Shown: positions 27,515-36,025 of the stretch, in pieces
How the letters are laid out: the number at the start of each line of letters is the position of its first letter
How positions within the stretch are numbered: position 1 is the stretch's first letter
Source: G963662905 sp963662905
Lineage (GTDB): Bacteria > Bacteroidota > Bacteroidia > Bacteroidales > WRLA01
Direction of reading: 5' to 3'
NCBI GenBank assembly: GCA_963662905.2
Contig: CAXXFD010000002.1
Span: 868,001 to 932,000 of the forward strand
Length of the DNA: 64,000 bases
The notes under the pieces: model-generated
Told to the model about the DNA's origin: nothing
The model's database searches: none
What the model saw: the letters and a program-made list of their open reading frames with translations, nothing else
Made by a program: the position numbers and the translations under genes

Positions 27515-30382
27515 TTAATCACCAATCAAAATAAAACCGGCCCAGTTCAAGGGCTGCTGGCCTTCTTTAATGGCTTTTAATTTGGCTTGACGGAGTGCTT
27601 CGGCATAACTATCTCCGCTCAGATAAGCTTCGTAGAAATCCAGCATCAGTTCCATGCTGTGCTTGTCGTGCACTTTCCAAAGGCTTGCCAGGATGTTTTC
27701 GGCACCAGCAAAAAGGAAGCCGCGGGGCAATGCCATAATACCTTCGCCTTCAGCGATATCGCCATAAGCGGTTTTACATGCCGAAAGCACCACAAGCGAT
27801 GCGTTCAAATCCATGGTAAAAAGCTCGCTCATTTTAAGGAAACCATCATTTTCATCGCCCACATCCTGATTCAGGAAAACACCGGTTTTATTGGGCTGTG
27901 ATTTTATGGCAATACCATGTGTGGCGATATGGATAATTCCGGCTTCCGGTGCATTTTCCATAAAGGCTTGTTCTGTTGCTTTGCTTTCGGTCAGCAGATT
28001 AGTTTTCAATCCTTTCTTACGTGCGATTTTGTCAATTTTCGTCACCTCCTTTAAGGTATAAGGCAAGGACGCCAGGCTAATGCCTTCATCGCTTTCAAAT
28101 GCAATATCATCAAAATCGACCAGATCGCTTCCGCGGAAAGGAGAGCGTTGTGCCAGCAAAGCACCTTCTTCGCTGTCAAAACCGGGCGCCATAAGGAGCA
28201 GTTCTACAGCTTGTTGGTAATCTTTTTGAAGTGCTTCATAATAAAAAACCGGAGAATAATTATAAACGATACTAAAACCCTCTATCAGCATCTTTTGATC
28301 ACCATAGGGCAAGAGTTCGAATGGCAGCAGGAACAAGTCTTTATCCGGAATGACCAGCAGTTTGGAAAATCCATCGAGATGCCGGCTTTTAAGTAAAATA
28401 CCCGATAAGCTTGCCAGATTTTGATCGCTGTGACGTCCTGTTTTTATAGACCGGAACACCTTTTTGATATCCTTATCCAAAGGATGGCTGAGCTGTTCGG
28501 CACGGAAAGAGAGCGCACCATTCATTGCTTCAAAGCAATACAAAACGGAATCGAAAAGATAATAATCCAGAACGGCAGTCCCTTCCGGGATTTTTTCCAG
28601 CAAATCACCGGCATTGATCATGGCTTTGGCATGGAGGCTGGCTTCAGGGCTATTTTCATCCGATTTCATCTGAATGATTAAAAGCTGTTGGTGTTTCGAC
28701 ATCCATTTCGCATGAAGCGCATCATAGGCTTCATTTTTTTCATTTTCCATATCCTCCAGATCGGCCTGCAATTCCTGTATCTCAGCCGAAAGCTGTTCTT
28801 TTTGAGCTGCATAAACGTCCTGTTGTTCCCGGGATTTAAGTTTACTGACCATCAATTGATTGGCCTTATTGGCAGAAACTACTTCCCACAAAGTCTCACG
28901 AACGGGATCGTTCATTTCCACTTCAGCGAAAAAGCCCAATGCGTCGTGGGATACTTTATCCAGAATTTTGCTGTAGCTAATCAGGGATTCTTCCATACTC
29001 AAAGCCGAGATCATAAAACGCTCGTAATATTCCACTACCATTTTATAATGAGCGATGATTGCATCCAGATATTCTTGCTGAGGATCCGCATCATACATTT
29101 CCCCCATCAAAAGAATTTTATTTTCGAGCGCTGAAGGGATAACGGTAACAAACTGCTCCTCAATGGAAACAATCGTGGGCAAATCGAGCGGGTTTTGGGG
29201 TATATCCTGACCCAAAGAAGAAAAGAGGGTAATATTTAGCTGCTCCAGCGCTTTATCCAGGTTTCCTGAACGCCATTCAATCTCGGCCAGGACATCCCGG
29301 GCATTTTGCATATGCACAAAATTCCCAAAATTTTCAAAGCCATTCAAAGCGCGATGCACCAGAGGGCGAGCATGCTCAAGGCTGTCCTGTTTCACCATCA
29401 GTTTTGCTTTTCGCATCAAATAGTGCGGAAAATAGATATGTGTACTGTCCAGGTAATTGTCAAAAATAAAAGCTGTTGAATCTATACATCTGCGGGCATT
29501 ATTATAATCCGGTATTTCTAAATAAGTATCAAAGAAATTTAAGTAAAGTTCAAGCTGCCTCGGAGGCGAAAAAATACCCTTTTCGCTGAACAATTTCTCC
29601 TGTTGCAGATGCCAGTATATTTCCTGATCGCGGTATTCATCACCCAAATCGTGATAAACACCTGCCATCATGCTATATACAATCAGCATAAAACGGTAAT
29701 TAGGTTGCTCCATTGAATTGAGTACCTCAATAGACTCTTGCAGGATTTCGCGGGCAAAAACAGGATCGTAATAAGAAACGAACTGCCCTTTCAGCGCCAG
29801 AGCTGCGGAATGCAGGAACTTAAAATCATTACGGGTACATATTCGTATTGCACTATCGAGCAGCATAATACGCTTTTCTGTTTCCCGATTGGGCGGCATA
29901 CTGTTGACCAGTTCAATCAAGCTATGAGCATTCAGATTGGCATCATTAAGCACCAGCCATACCCGTGCCATGCGCTCCATATCGGAATACACCCGCTCAG
30001 GAGCAATATAAACCGAATTAAGTCCAAAACTTTGATATATAGTCCCATAAGAATAATTCAAAGTATCAAATCCATGTGCAATAAATACGGCCTGACAAGC
30101 AAACAAAAGACTATCAGCAAAATGCAGGTGCTGTGCCAGCGAAAAATTGCGGGCAATACTGGTTTGAACAAGCAGAATTTTCTCAGCGGAATACTGATTA
30201 GCAGTATCATAAGACTGCATGCAGTGATCAAACAGCATCAGGAGGCTATCAAAATCCTGTGTTTTTTCGAATTCTTCCCAAAGTAAGCCTTCCTTGGCTT
30301 CCTTTTCATAGACAGGCATCTCCTGTGCATAAATATCCATGCTGACCAGAACAGCCACAATCATCATCAGTAGGTAGCGCAT
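27515..30382 (-). CDS. Exported TPR-CHAT domain protein (caspase-like protease)
   Basis: A 955-residue protein with a signal peptide (MRYLLMMIVAVLVSMDIYAQ). Residues about 30-500 are helical TPR-like repeats, a coiled coil lies at about 505-565, and the CHAT domain occupies about 640-955. The CHAT catalytic dyad is present: H822 in IHIATHG and C869 in VVLSACKT, followed by the characteristic GFLFAGAENILASLW. The final SYAEALRQAKL and WAGFILIGD are also typical. CHAT proteins are relatives of caspases and separases. The substrate is unknown; the nearest candidates are the two lipoproteins just upstream. Confidence 0.9.
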   Translation of the reverse strand: MRYLLMMIVAVLVSMDIYAQEMPVYEKEAKEGLLWEEFEKTQDFDSLLMLFDHCMQSYDTANQYSAEKILLVQTSIARNFSLAQHLHFADSLLFACQAVFIAHGFDTLNYSYGTIYQSFGLNSVYIAPERVYSDMERMARVWLVLNDANLNAHSLIELVNSMPPNRETEKRIMLLDSAIRICTRNDFKFLHSAALALKGQFVSYYDPVFAREILQESIEVLNSMEQPNYRFMLIVYSMMAGVYHDLGDEYRDQEIYWHLQQEKLFSEKGIFSPPRQLELYLNFFDTYLEIPDYNNARRCIDSTAFIFDNYLDSTHIYFPHYLMRKAKLMVKQDSLEHARPLVHRALNGFENFGNFVHMQNARDVLAEIEWRSGNLDKALEQLNITLFSSLGQDIPQNPLDLPTIVSIEEQFVTVIPSALENKILLMGEMYDADPQQEYLDAIIAHYKMVVEYYERFMISALSMEESLISYSKILDKVSHDALGFFAEVEMNDPVRETLWEVVSANKANQLMVSKLKSREQQDVYAAQKEQLSAEIQELQADLEDMENEKNEAYDALHAKWMSKHQQLLIIQMKSDENSPEASLHAKAMINAGDLLEKIPEGTAVLDYYLFDSVLYCFEAMNGALSFRAEQLSHPLDKDIKKVFRSIKTGRHSDQNLASLSGILLKSRHLDGFSKLLVIPDKDLFLLPFELLPYGDQKMLIEGFSIVYNYSPVFYYEALQKDYQQAVELLLMAPGFDSEEGALLAQRSPFRGSDLVDFDDIAFESDEGISLASLPYTLKEVTKIDKIARKKGLKTNLLTESKATEQAFMENAPEAGIIHIATHGIAIKSQPNKTGVFLNQDVGDENDGFLKMSELFTMDLNASLVVLSACKTAYGDIAEGEGIMALPRGFLFAGAENILASLWKVHDKHSMELMLDFYEAYLSGDSYAEALRQAKLKAIKEGQQPLNWAGFILIGD

Positions 30383-30469
30383 AATGTATCAATGTTATAA
30401 ACGAACGGATGTACACTGAAAAACCAGAAATACAATATTCATTTTTTTATTTTCAACTCCTTTCCGGAG

Positions 30470-30477
30470 CAAAAATA
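30470..30477 (-). promoter_or_regulatory. Candidate -7 box (TATTTTTG) for the CHAT gene
   Basis: On the minus strand these bases read TATTTTTG, fitting TAnnTTTG, 87 bases upstream of the ATG at 30382. It lies in the T-rich tail of the preceding terminator hairpin. Confidence 0.4.
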
Positions 30478-30486
30478 AAATGAAAA

Positions 30487-30513
30487 ATCCACAATTCCTC
30501 GTGAATTATGGAT
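30487..30513 (-). terminator. Terminator after the tandem lipoprotein genes
   Basis: ATCCACAATTC (30487-30497) and GAATTATGGAT (30503-30513) form an 11-position stem with one U-G wobble on the minus-strand transcript, loop of 5 bases, then a T-rich tract. Located 32 bases after the stop at 30546. Confidence 0.6.
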
Positions 30514-30545
30514 TATCATTTTGTTAATACCTAAAGGTATGATGC

Positions 30546-31070
30546 TTATTTCTTGCCGATTCCTGCCCAGTCGCCCCAGCCACCGATATAATATGTGCCG
30601 GTTTCAGCATGATAATAAATGGTTGTGGTCACTGTCCTTTCATCGCCGCCCCAATGGGTGATGTAGTAATAAGACGTATCATCCCAGCCTTCCTGTTCCC
30701 ACATTTTAATAGTTTGTCCTTCAGGAGTTTTGATTATCAGGCGATATTCATAGCGGTCGAGATTTGGGATTTTCACAGTAAAAAAGGTATGGCCGCCCGG
30801 AACAATGTCCACGCCTGGAATAATATCTTCCGACCATGTGCCGGTCGGGCCGGTTTCCTCATCAGCCCTGCCGTGCGGGCGGAGCTGCATCCCCGTAATA
30901 TTGACTACCGAGCCTTCGTCATTGACAAACTTCACGTAAAGCTCATCATGGGTGTTGATGGGGTCGTTATCGTCATCATCATCTTCTTTGCATGATGAAA
31001 CAGAAAACAAAGCCCCGAACATCAAGGCAATTAATGCCCAGGACAAAAGTGACTTGCTTGCTTTGAACAT
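30546..31070 (-). CDS. Surface-lipoprotein candidate, tandem paralogue 1
   Basis: A 174-residue lipoprotein with lipobox Cys27 (SVSSC) followed by K-E and a run of Asp residues. This CK(E/D)DD pattern is the lipoprotein export signal that sends Bacteroidota lipoproteins to the cell surface. The mature part is beta-rich and aromatic, with YVKFVNDEGSVVNITGMQLRP cut here for length at residues 43-63, a TGPTGTWSEDIIPG segment, KMWEQEGW and ITHWGGDERTV. It is about 65 percent identical by eye to the adjacent 31089-31610 product. Function unknown. It follows its paralogue by 18 bases. Confidence 0.85.
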   Translation of the reverse strand: MFKASKSLLSWALIALMFGALFSVSSCKEDDDDDNDPINTHDELYVKFVNDEGSVVNITGMQLRPHGRADEETGPTGTWSEDIIPGVDIVPGGHTFFTVKIPNLDRYEYRLIIKTPEGQTIKMWEQEGWDDTSYYYITHWGGDERTVTTTIYYHAETGTYYIGGWGDWAGIGKK

Positions 31071-31088
31071 AATACTAATGTTTTGTTG

Positions 31089-31610
31089 TTATTTTATATT
31101 GTTATCAGCATTATCTCCCCAACCACTAATATAATACCTCCCGGTGTTTTCATTTTTCAGGATGTATGTATAAACATAACGTTTGTCGCCACCCCAATGG
31201 GTAATATAGTAATATGATTGGTCGCTCCATCCTTCCTGTTCCCACATTTTGATGGTTTCTCCTTCCGGCGTTTTGATGGTCAGGCGGTATTCCCAACGGT
31301 CGAGATTAGGAATTTTTAAAGTAAAGTATGTATGCTCGCCCGGAGCAAGCACCACACCGGGAATAATATCGTCGGTCCATACCCCAGTTGGGCCTGTTTG
31401 TTCATCGGCACGGCCATGCGGACGGACTTGCATTCCGACAATATCAACCACAGAACGTTCATCATTCTCGTATTTCACATAAAGTTCATCATGTGTATCT
31501 ATCGGGTCGTCATCTTCATCATCCTCTTTGCAGGATGACGTCAAAAACAAAGCCCCGAAAAGCAGGGCAAAAATCGCCCAAGACAATAGGAAATTCCTGT
31601 TTTTCAACAT
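31089..31610 (-). CDS. Surface-lipoprotein candidate, tandem paralogue 2
   Basis: A 173-residue lipoprotein with lipobox Cys27 (LTSSC), followed by KEDDEDDD, an acidic surface-export signal. It shares with its neighbour the order LYVKYENDE, GRADEQTGPTGVW, IIPGV, IPNLDRWEYRLTIKTPEG, KMWEQEGW and THWGGDKR, so the pair arose by tandem duplication. I do not recognise the family; the layout (short secreted beta-sandwich) would suit a binding protein. It is the first gene of the pair, 185 bases downstream of the ABC permease stop. Confidence 0.85.
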   Translation of the reverse strand: MLKNRNFLLSWAIFALLFGALFLTSSCKEDDEDDDPIDTHDELYVKYENDERSVVDIVGMQVRPHGRADEQTGPTGVWTDDIIPGVVLAPGEHTYFTLKIPNLDRWEYRLTIKTPEGETIKMWEQEGWSDQSYYYITHWGGDKRYVYTYILKNENTGRYYISGWGDNADNNIK

Positions 31611-31715
31611 AATATTTGATTTTTAATGAATAATTGCTACTGGAAATCCTGATAAATAATACAGAAAACCATCAAAATTCCTGGAATTTGGGCGTAAGTT
31701 TTGCTTGCTAAAAAG

Positions 31716-31745
31716 AAGTCTTTGCAGATTACTCCACAAAGACTT
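31716..31745 (-). terminator. Terminator after the ABC permease gene
   Basis: AAGTCTTTG (31716-31724) and CAAAGACTT (31737-31745) form a perfect 9-bp stem with a 12-base loop; on the minus strand it is followed by CTTTTT. It lies about 50 bases after the stop of the permease gene. Confidence 0.7.
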
Positions 31746-31795
31746 TTAGGCATGCACAAATATACTAATTTTTTCTTTAATCCGCCAATAAAAAA

Positions 31796-34222
31796 CTACT
31801 CCGTCCGGATTGCATCTGCAGGATTTGAGGTTGCCGCACGGTAAATATGCCAGCTGATGCTCAACATAGTGATCAAAAGGCTCAAAGCCCCGGAAATCAG
31901 GAATAAATCAATACTGATGGTGGTATGACTGGCAAACTGATCGAGCCAATACGACAAGCTGACCCATGCAACCGGCACCGATAAAACGAATGCTATAAGA
32001 ATGAGTATTGCGAAATCGCGATAGAGCAATTGAAAAATTTGTCCGATTCCTGCGCCCATAACTTTTCTAATCGCGATTTCACGGGTACGCTGCTCGGCCA
32101 TAAATGATGCCAGTCCCAACAATCCAAGAAGAGCAATAAAAATGGAGAAAAGGGTGGCAACATTGAATATCTGGGATAGTTTTTGCTCTGACTGGTACAT
32201 TTCGCCCAGTGAGTCGGAAAGGAAATCGTAATCGAAGGGATGGGATTTATTAAATGCGTTCCATTTTTCCTCCACAAATTGAATGGTATTTTTCAGGTTT
32301 TTCCCATTGAGCCGTATGCTCACAAAAAATGTAGGTTGGCGCGACATAAATATCACCAGCGGATCGACCGGATTATGAAGCGAGGAGTAGTTAAAATCCT
32401 TAACCACACCAATGACCTTTGTTGGCCGCTCAACATTTCCTTCGAGGTCGATACCGAAATCAATCCGTTTGCCAAGAGCATCTTCATGCCATCCCAGTTT
32501 TTTTGCAGCAGCTTCGTTAATGATTACGGCCTGCGTGAGGTCGGCGGCTTCGAGTCCGTTGCCACGAAAGTTCCTGCCTTTAAGCAGCTGAATATTATAC
32601 AAATCCAGAAATGCGGTATCAGCCATAAAGAAGTTCAGGGCCAGTTCTTTCATCCCATCCTGTTGCTCAACGCGCATCACCACAATGGAGCGCAAATTGC
32701 CCGGTATTGAGCTGGAGCTGCTCACGCCTTCGATATTAGGGTTTTGGAGCAGTATTTTATTGAATTCGGGCATCTTTCGGCGGAATGCAGTATCCTGAAT
32801 GGTAGCAATAATGAGATTATCTTTTGAAAATCCCTGATCAGCTTTCTGAAAATGATCCAGTTGTTTATTAACCACCAGGGTTCCTGTGATCATAACAATG
32901 GCAATCACAAACTGCAAAACCACCAGCACTTTCCTCAGGTTCCCGCTGCGCCCGCCTGTACTTTGCCGTCCTTTAAGCACTTCTACAGGCTGAAAAGACG
33001 CCAGGTAGAAGGCCGGATAGGTACCTGCCAGCAAACCTGTAATCAAGGTAATTCCGAGCATAATCAATATTACATCAAAACTGTGCAGCAAGCCAAAATG
33101 CAGGTTTTTTCCCGACAAATGATTGAATTCAGGAAGCAATAATTCCATGAGGAGCATAGAAATCAGGAAAGCAAATAAGGCAATAATTACCGATTCATTA
33201 AGAAATTGCCTGCGGATCTGCCCGTTTACAGCTCCGGCTACTTTACGGATTCCGACTTCCCGTGCACGCCGCGAAGAACGTGCTGTGGCCAGGTTCATAT
33301 AATTGATACTGGCCAGCGACAAAATGAATACAACCACTAAGCTAAAAATCCAGATGTAAGCTTTGTTTCCTTTCGGTAAATCGCTGGAAAGCGGAGCTCC
33401 ATGATGCACATCCGCCAATGCCGTATAACCTGCTTTGAAATCCGCATTAAGTTGATCGCCAATGCTTTTCATGTATTTTTCATAGAACGGATCAAATTTG
33501 TCGGCAAGTGCCTTTATATCCGCATTTTTATCCAGTTGAATATATGTATAAACACCCACATTCCAGAACCGCCCGGGCTCCATGCTGTTAAACTCTTCCT
33601 CGCCTCTCATTTCGGCGATGGTTGAAAGAGAGAGCAAACCTTTAAATTTCAAGTGCGAATTGCCCGGCAAATCTTCAATCACTCCGGTTACTTTAAAAGT
33701 CATGTCATTATCAACCTGAACCATTTCTCCAATCGGGTTTTTCTCTCCAAAAAGTTTTTTTGCAAGACTTTCGCACAGCACCATGCTTCGGGGCTCGGTA
33801 AGCGCATTTTCCGGATCGCCCAGCAGGAACGGATGCGTAAACATTTCCAGCACAGAAGAATCCGTAAAATACACATCTGTTTCGTAAAATGAATGGTTGC
33901 CATATTCCAGTAATAAATCGCCTGTTCGGGCAAAACGCGTAAAATCAATCACCTCCGGATATTCCAGCTTTAATGCCGGCCCCATAGGCGCAGCTGTTAC
34001 AGCAAAATCATCATGCTTGTCGCCTATTTTAAAATGCGACTCCAGCCTGTAAATCTGCTTATGGTTTTCATGATGTTTATCAAAGGATAACTCATCCAGT
34101 ATATAAAGGATCAAAAAGCCGGAAACCAGCAGACCGGAAACCAGTCCAAAAATATTAAGCAACGTATAAAACTTATTGCGTTTAAAATTACGCAGGGCGA
34201 TGATGAAGTAATTCTTTAGCAT
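31796..34222 (-). CDS. FtsX/MacB-type ABC transporter permease
   Basis: An 808-residue membrane protein. I place the start at 34222 (MLKNYFIIALRNFKRNKFYT), dropping 12 non-conserved residues. It has the duplicated MacB_PCD plus FtsX layout: helix 1 near residues 20-42, a large periplasmic domain, three helices near 290-400, a fourth helix and second periplasmic domain, then three C-terminal helices. The motif SRRAREVGIRKVAGA, repeated as RTREIAIRKVMGAG, is characteristic. These permeases move lipoproteins, peptides or signals across the envelope. The cognate ATPase is not adjacent, as is common in Bacteroidota. Confidence 0.93.
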   Translation of the reverse strand: MLKNYFIIALRNFKRNKFYTLLNIFGLVSGLLVSGFLILYILDELSFDKHHENHKQIYRLESHFKIGDKHDDFAVTAAPMGPALKLEYPEVIDFTRFARTGDLLLEYGNHSFYETDVYFTDSSVLEMFTHPFLLGDPENALTEPRSMVLCESLAKKLFGEKNPIGEMVQVDNDMTFKVTGVIEDLPGNSHLKFKGLLSLSTIAEMRGEEEFNSMEPGRFWNVGVYTYIQLDKNADIKALADKFDPFYEKYMKSIGDQLNADFKAGYTALADVHHGAPLSSDLPKGNKAYIWIFSLVVVFILSLASINYMNLATARSSRRAREVGIRKVAGAVNGQIRRQFLNESVIIALFAFLISMLLMELLLPEFNHLSGKNLHFGLLHSFDVILIMLGITLITGLLAGTYPAFYLASFQPVEVLKGRQSTGGRSGNLRKVLVVLQFVIAIVMITGTLVVNKQLDHFQKADQGFSKDNLIIATIQDTAFRRKMPEFNKILLQNPNIEGVSSSSSIPGNLRSIVVMRVEQQDGMKELALNFFMADTAFLDLYNIQLLKGRNFRGNGLEAADLTQAVIINEAAAKKLGWHEDALGKRIDFGIDLEGNVERPTKVIGVVKDFNYSSLHNPVDPLVIFMSRQPTFFVSIRLNGKNLKNTIQFVEEKWNAFNKSHPFDYDFLSDSLGEMYQSEQKLSQIFNVATLFSIFIALLGLLGLASFMAEQRTREIAIRKVMGAGIGQIFQLLYRDFAILILIAFVLSVPVAWVSLSYWLDQFASHTTISIDLFLISGALSLLITMLSISWHIYRAATSNPADAIRTE

Positions 34223-34420
34223 ATCGGAAAAATTAGACGGTTTATATCTAATCAACACACTTTATACCACGTTTCACAAGCATCTATAAAACAATATTTT
34301 AAAAATAGACAAGCAATAAAATCAGGCGCAAAAAATGTTCATTTGCACCCGGCTACTGTTCGGAACCGTACATTGAATTTATAAATCCCAGAAAGGTTTT
34401 TTTGCCGGTTATAAACCCGA

Positions 34421-34437
34421 CAGGTTTTGGAAACCTG
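34421..34437. repeat. CAGGTTT/AAACCTG palindrome
   Basis: A 7-bp stem with a 3-base loop, embedded in an AACCCGACAGG context that recurs in intergenic regions of Bacteroidota. It sits in the 360-base gap 34223-34582, which otherwise holds only the promoter listed next. Confidence 0.5.
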
Positions 34438-34511
34438 CAGGCCTTAAAGAAACCTTTCGATGATTTTTCGTTAATTCATCAGTATATTGCCTGAATCAGG
34501 CATTTGATTTA

Positions 34512-34519
34512 TATCTTTG
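34512..34519 (+). promoter_or_regulatory. Candidate -7 box (TATCTTTG) for the LptF/LptG gene
   Basis: TATCTTTG fits TAnnTTTG; a TTG at 34487-34489 lies 22 bases upstream, slightly long. The box is 63 bases upstream of the chosen start. Confidence 0.5.
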
Positions 34520-34582
34520 CACATTGCTATCGGGTGGATGCCGTTTTGCTGCGGAAAGCCGGAAACAGCTGAAAACGAAACT

Positions 34583-36025
34583 ATGGGCATAAAAAAAATA
34601 TATCAGCTACTTTTAAAAAGCTACATCGGGCCATTGATGATGACTTTTTTTATTGCGCTTTTTATTTTGCTGATGCAGTTTTTATGGAAATATATTGATG
34701 ACCTGGTAGGCAAAGGCCTGGAATGGTACATCATTGCCAAGCTTTTGTTTTATGCCAGCTCTACTTTTGTGCCTCTTGCCTTGCCCCTGGCCATTTTGCT
34801 CAGCAGCCTGATGACGTTTGGAAACCTGGGCGAGCATTACGAGCTCGTTGCCATGAAAGCATCCGGAATCAGCCTGCGCAAAGCGATGATGCCACTAATT
34901 ATCCTTTCCATTTTTATCAGTGGATTTGCCTTCTTTTTTTCGAACAATGTGCTTCCTGTGGCCAATTTAAAATTTAAGTCACTGCTATACGACGTTAAAA
35001 AGCAAAAACTTGCCTTTAACTTAAAAGAAGGCATGTTTTACCATGGCATCCAAAATTTTGTGATACGGGTAGAACAAAAGGAAGAAGATGGCCGCACCAT
35101 TCACGACGTAATGATTTACGACCATTCGGACAAAATGGGCAATGTGAAAGTCACTGTAGCAAAATCAGGGATTATGGAAATGTCGCCCGATCAGCAATCC
35201 ATTATTTTTCAATTGTTTGACGGTTATTCTTATGAAGAAAAATTCGACCAGAAAGGCTACCGGGATTCCAGGCCACATCAACGGATAAAATTTAAGGAGC
35301 AATACAAGCGCTTCAACCTGAATGATTTCGAACTTAAACGGACCGATGAGGATTTGTTCAAAAACAACTACCAGATGCTCAATCTGGAACAATTGAGCAA
35401 TGCGGTAGATTCTTTAAAAGAAAAACTGCAAAAACGGCAAATTACTCATGCCCAATCGCTTGGCAAACGATTTTATTATTTGTCGCGCATGGATTCGGCG
35501 CTGATACCGGAGCGGGACACCAATATTCGTTTTGACAGCACAATTTTAGAGGTATTCCCTAATGAAAACCGTGAAAAGGACATCCAAATGGCCCTGCAGG
35601 CTTCGCGGAATATTTCCGAGAACCTGGGGCATACCATTCGCGATCATGATGGCCGCGAAAAACTGATCCGAAAACATTATGTTGTCTGGCACAAAAAATT
35701 CACGCTTTCCATTGCCTGTTTTATACTCTTTTTTGTGGGCGCGCCCCTGGGAGCTATCATCCGCAAAGGAGGACTGGGCTTCCCTGTTGTTATATCTACC
35801 TTCTTTTTTGTGCTCTATCATATTTTAAGCATGACCGGAGAGAAATATGCCAACGCCGGCACACTGCCCATTTATCAGGGCATGTGGATTGCTTCGCTGG
35901 TTTTTCTTCCTATCGGGATTTTCCTGACCATCAAAGCAACCAGCGACAGCCCGCTATTTGATATAGAAGCTTATACAAAATTTTTCCAACGAATCTTCAA
36001 CCGAAAAAGCCATCATAAACAATGA
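34583..36025 (+). CDS. LptF/LptG-family permease (YjgP/YjgQ)
   Basis: A 480-residue inner-membrane permease of the lipopolysaccharide export complex LptB2FG. I place the start at 34583 (MGIKKIYQLLLKSYIGP), not the upstream ATG at 34517, because the added residues are not hydrophobic or conserved. Helix 1 spans about residues 13-35, helices 2 and 3 about 55-120, then a periplasmic jelly-roll domain from about 125 to 360, and three C-terminal helices. The loop GNLGEHYELVAMKASGIS is a family hallmark. The last 4 bases overlap the next glycosyltransferase, suggesting an LPS/envelope operon. Confidence 0.93.
   Translation: MGIKKIYQLLLKSYIGPLMMTFFIALFILLMQFLWKYIDDLVGKGLEWYIIAKLLFYASSTFVPLALPLAILLSSLMTFGNLGEHYELVAMKASGISLRKAMMPLIILSIFISGFAFFFSNNVLPVANLKFKSLLYDVKKQKLAFNLKEGMFYHGIQNFVIRVEQKEEDGRTIHDVMIYDHSDKMGNVKVTVAKSGIMEMSPDQQSIIFQLFDGYSYEEKFDQKGYRDSRPHQRIKFKEQYKRFNLNDFELKRTDEDLFKNNYQMLNLEQLSNAVDSLKEKLQKRQITHAQSLGKRFYYLSRMDSALIPERDTNIRFDSTILEVFPNENREKDIQMALQASRNISENLGHTIRDHDGREKLIRKHYVVWHKKFTLSIACFILFFVGAPLGAIIRKGGLGFPVVISTFFFVLYHILSMTGEKYANAGTLPIYQGMWIASLVFLPIGIFLTIKATSDSPLFDIEAYTKFFQRIFNRKSHHKQ

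Noticed and set aside
29738..30286. 182-residue open frame on the plus strand
   Set aside because: It lies antisense in the TPR part of the CHAT gene; no promoter, start context or recognisable motif.
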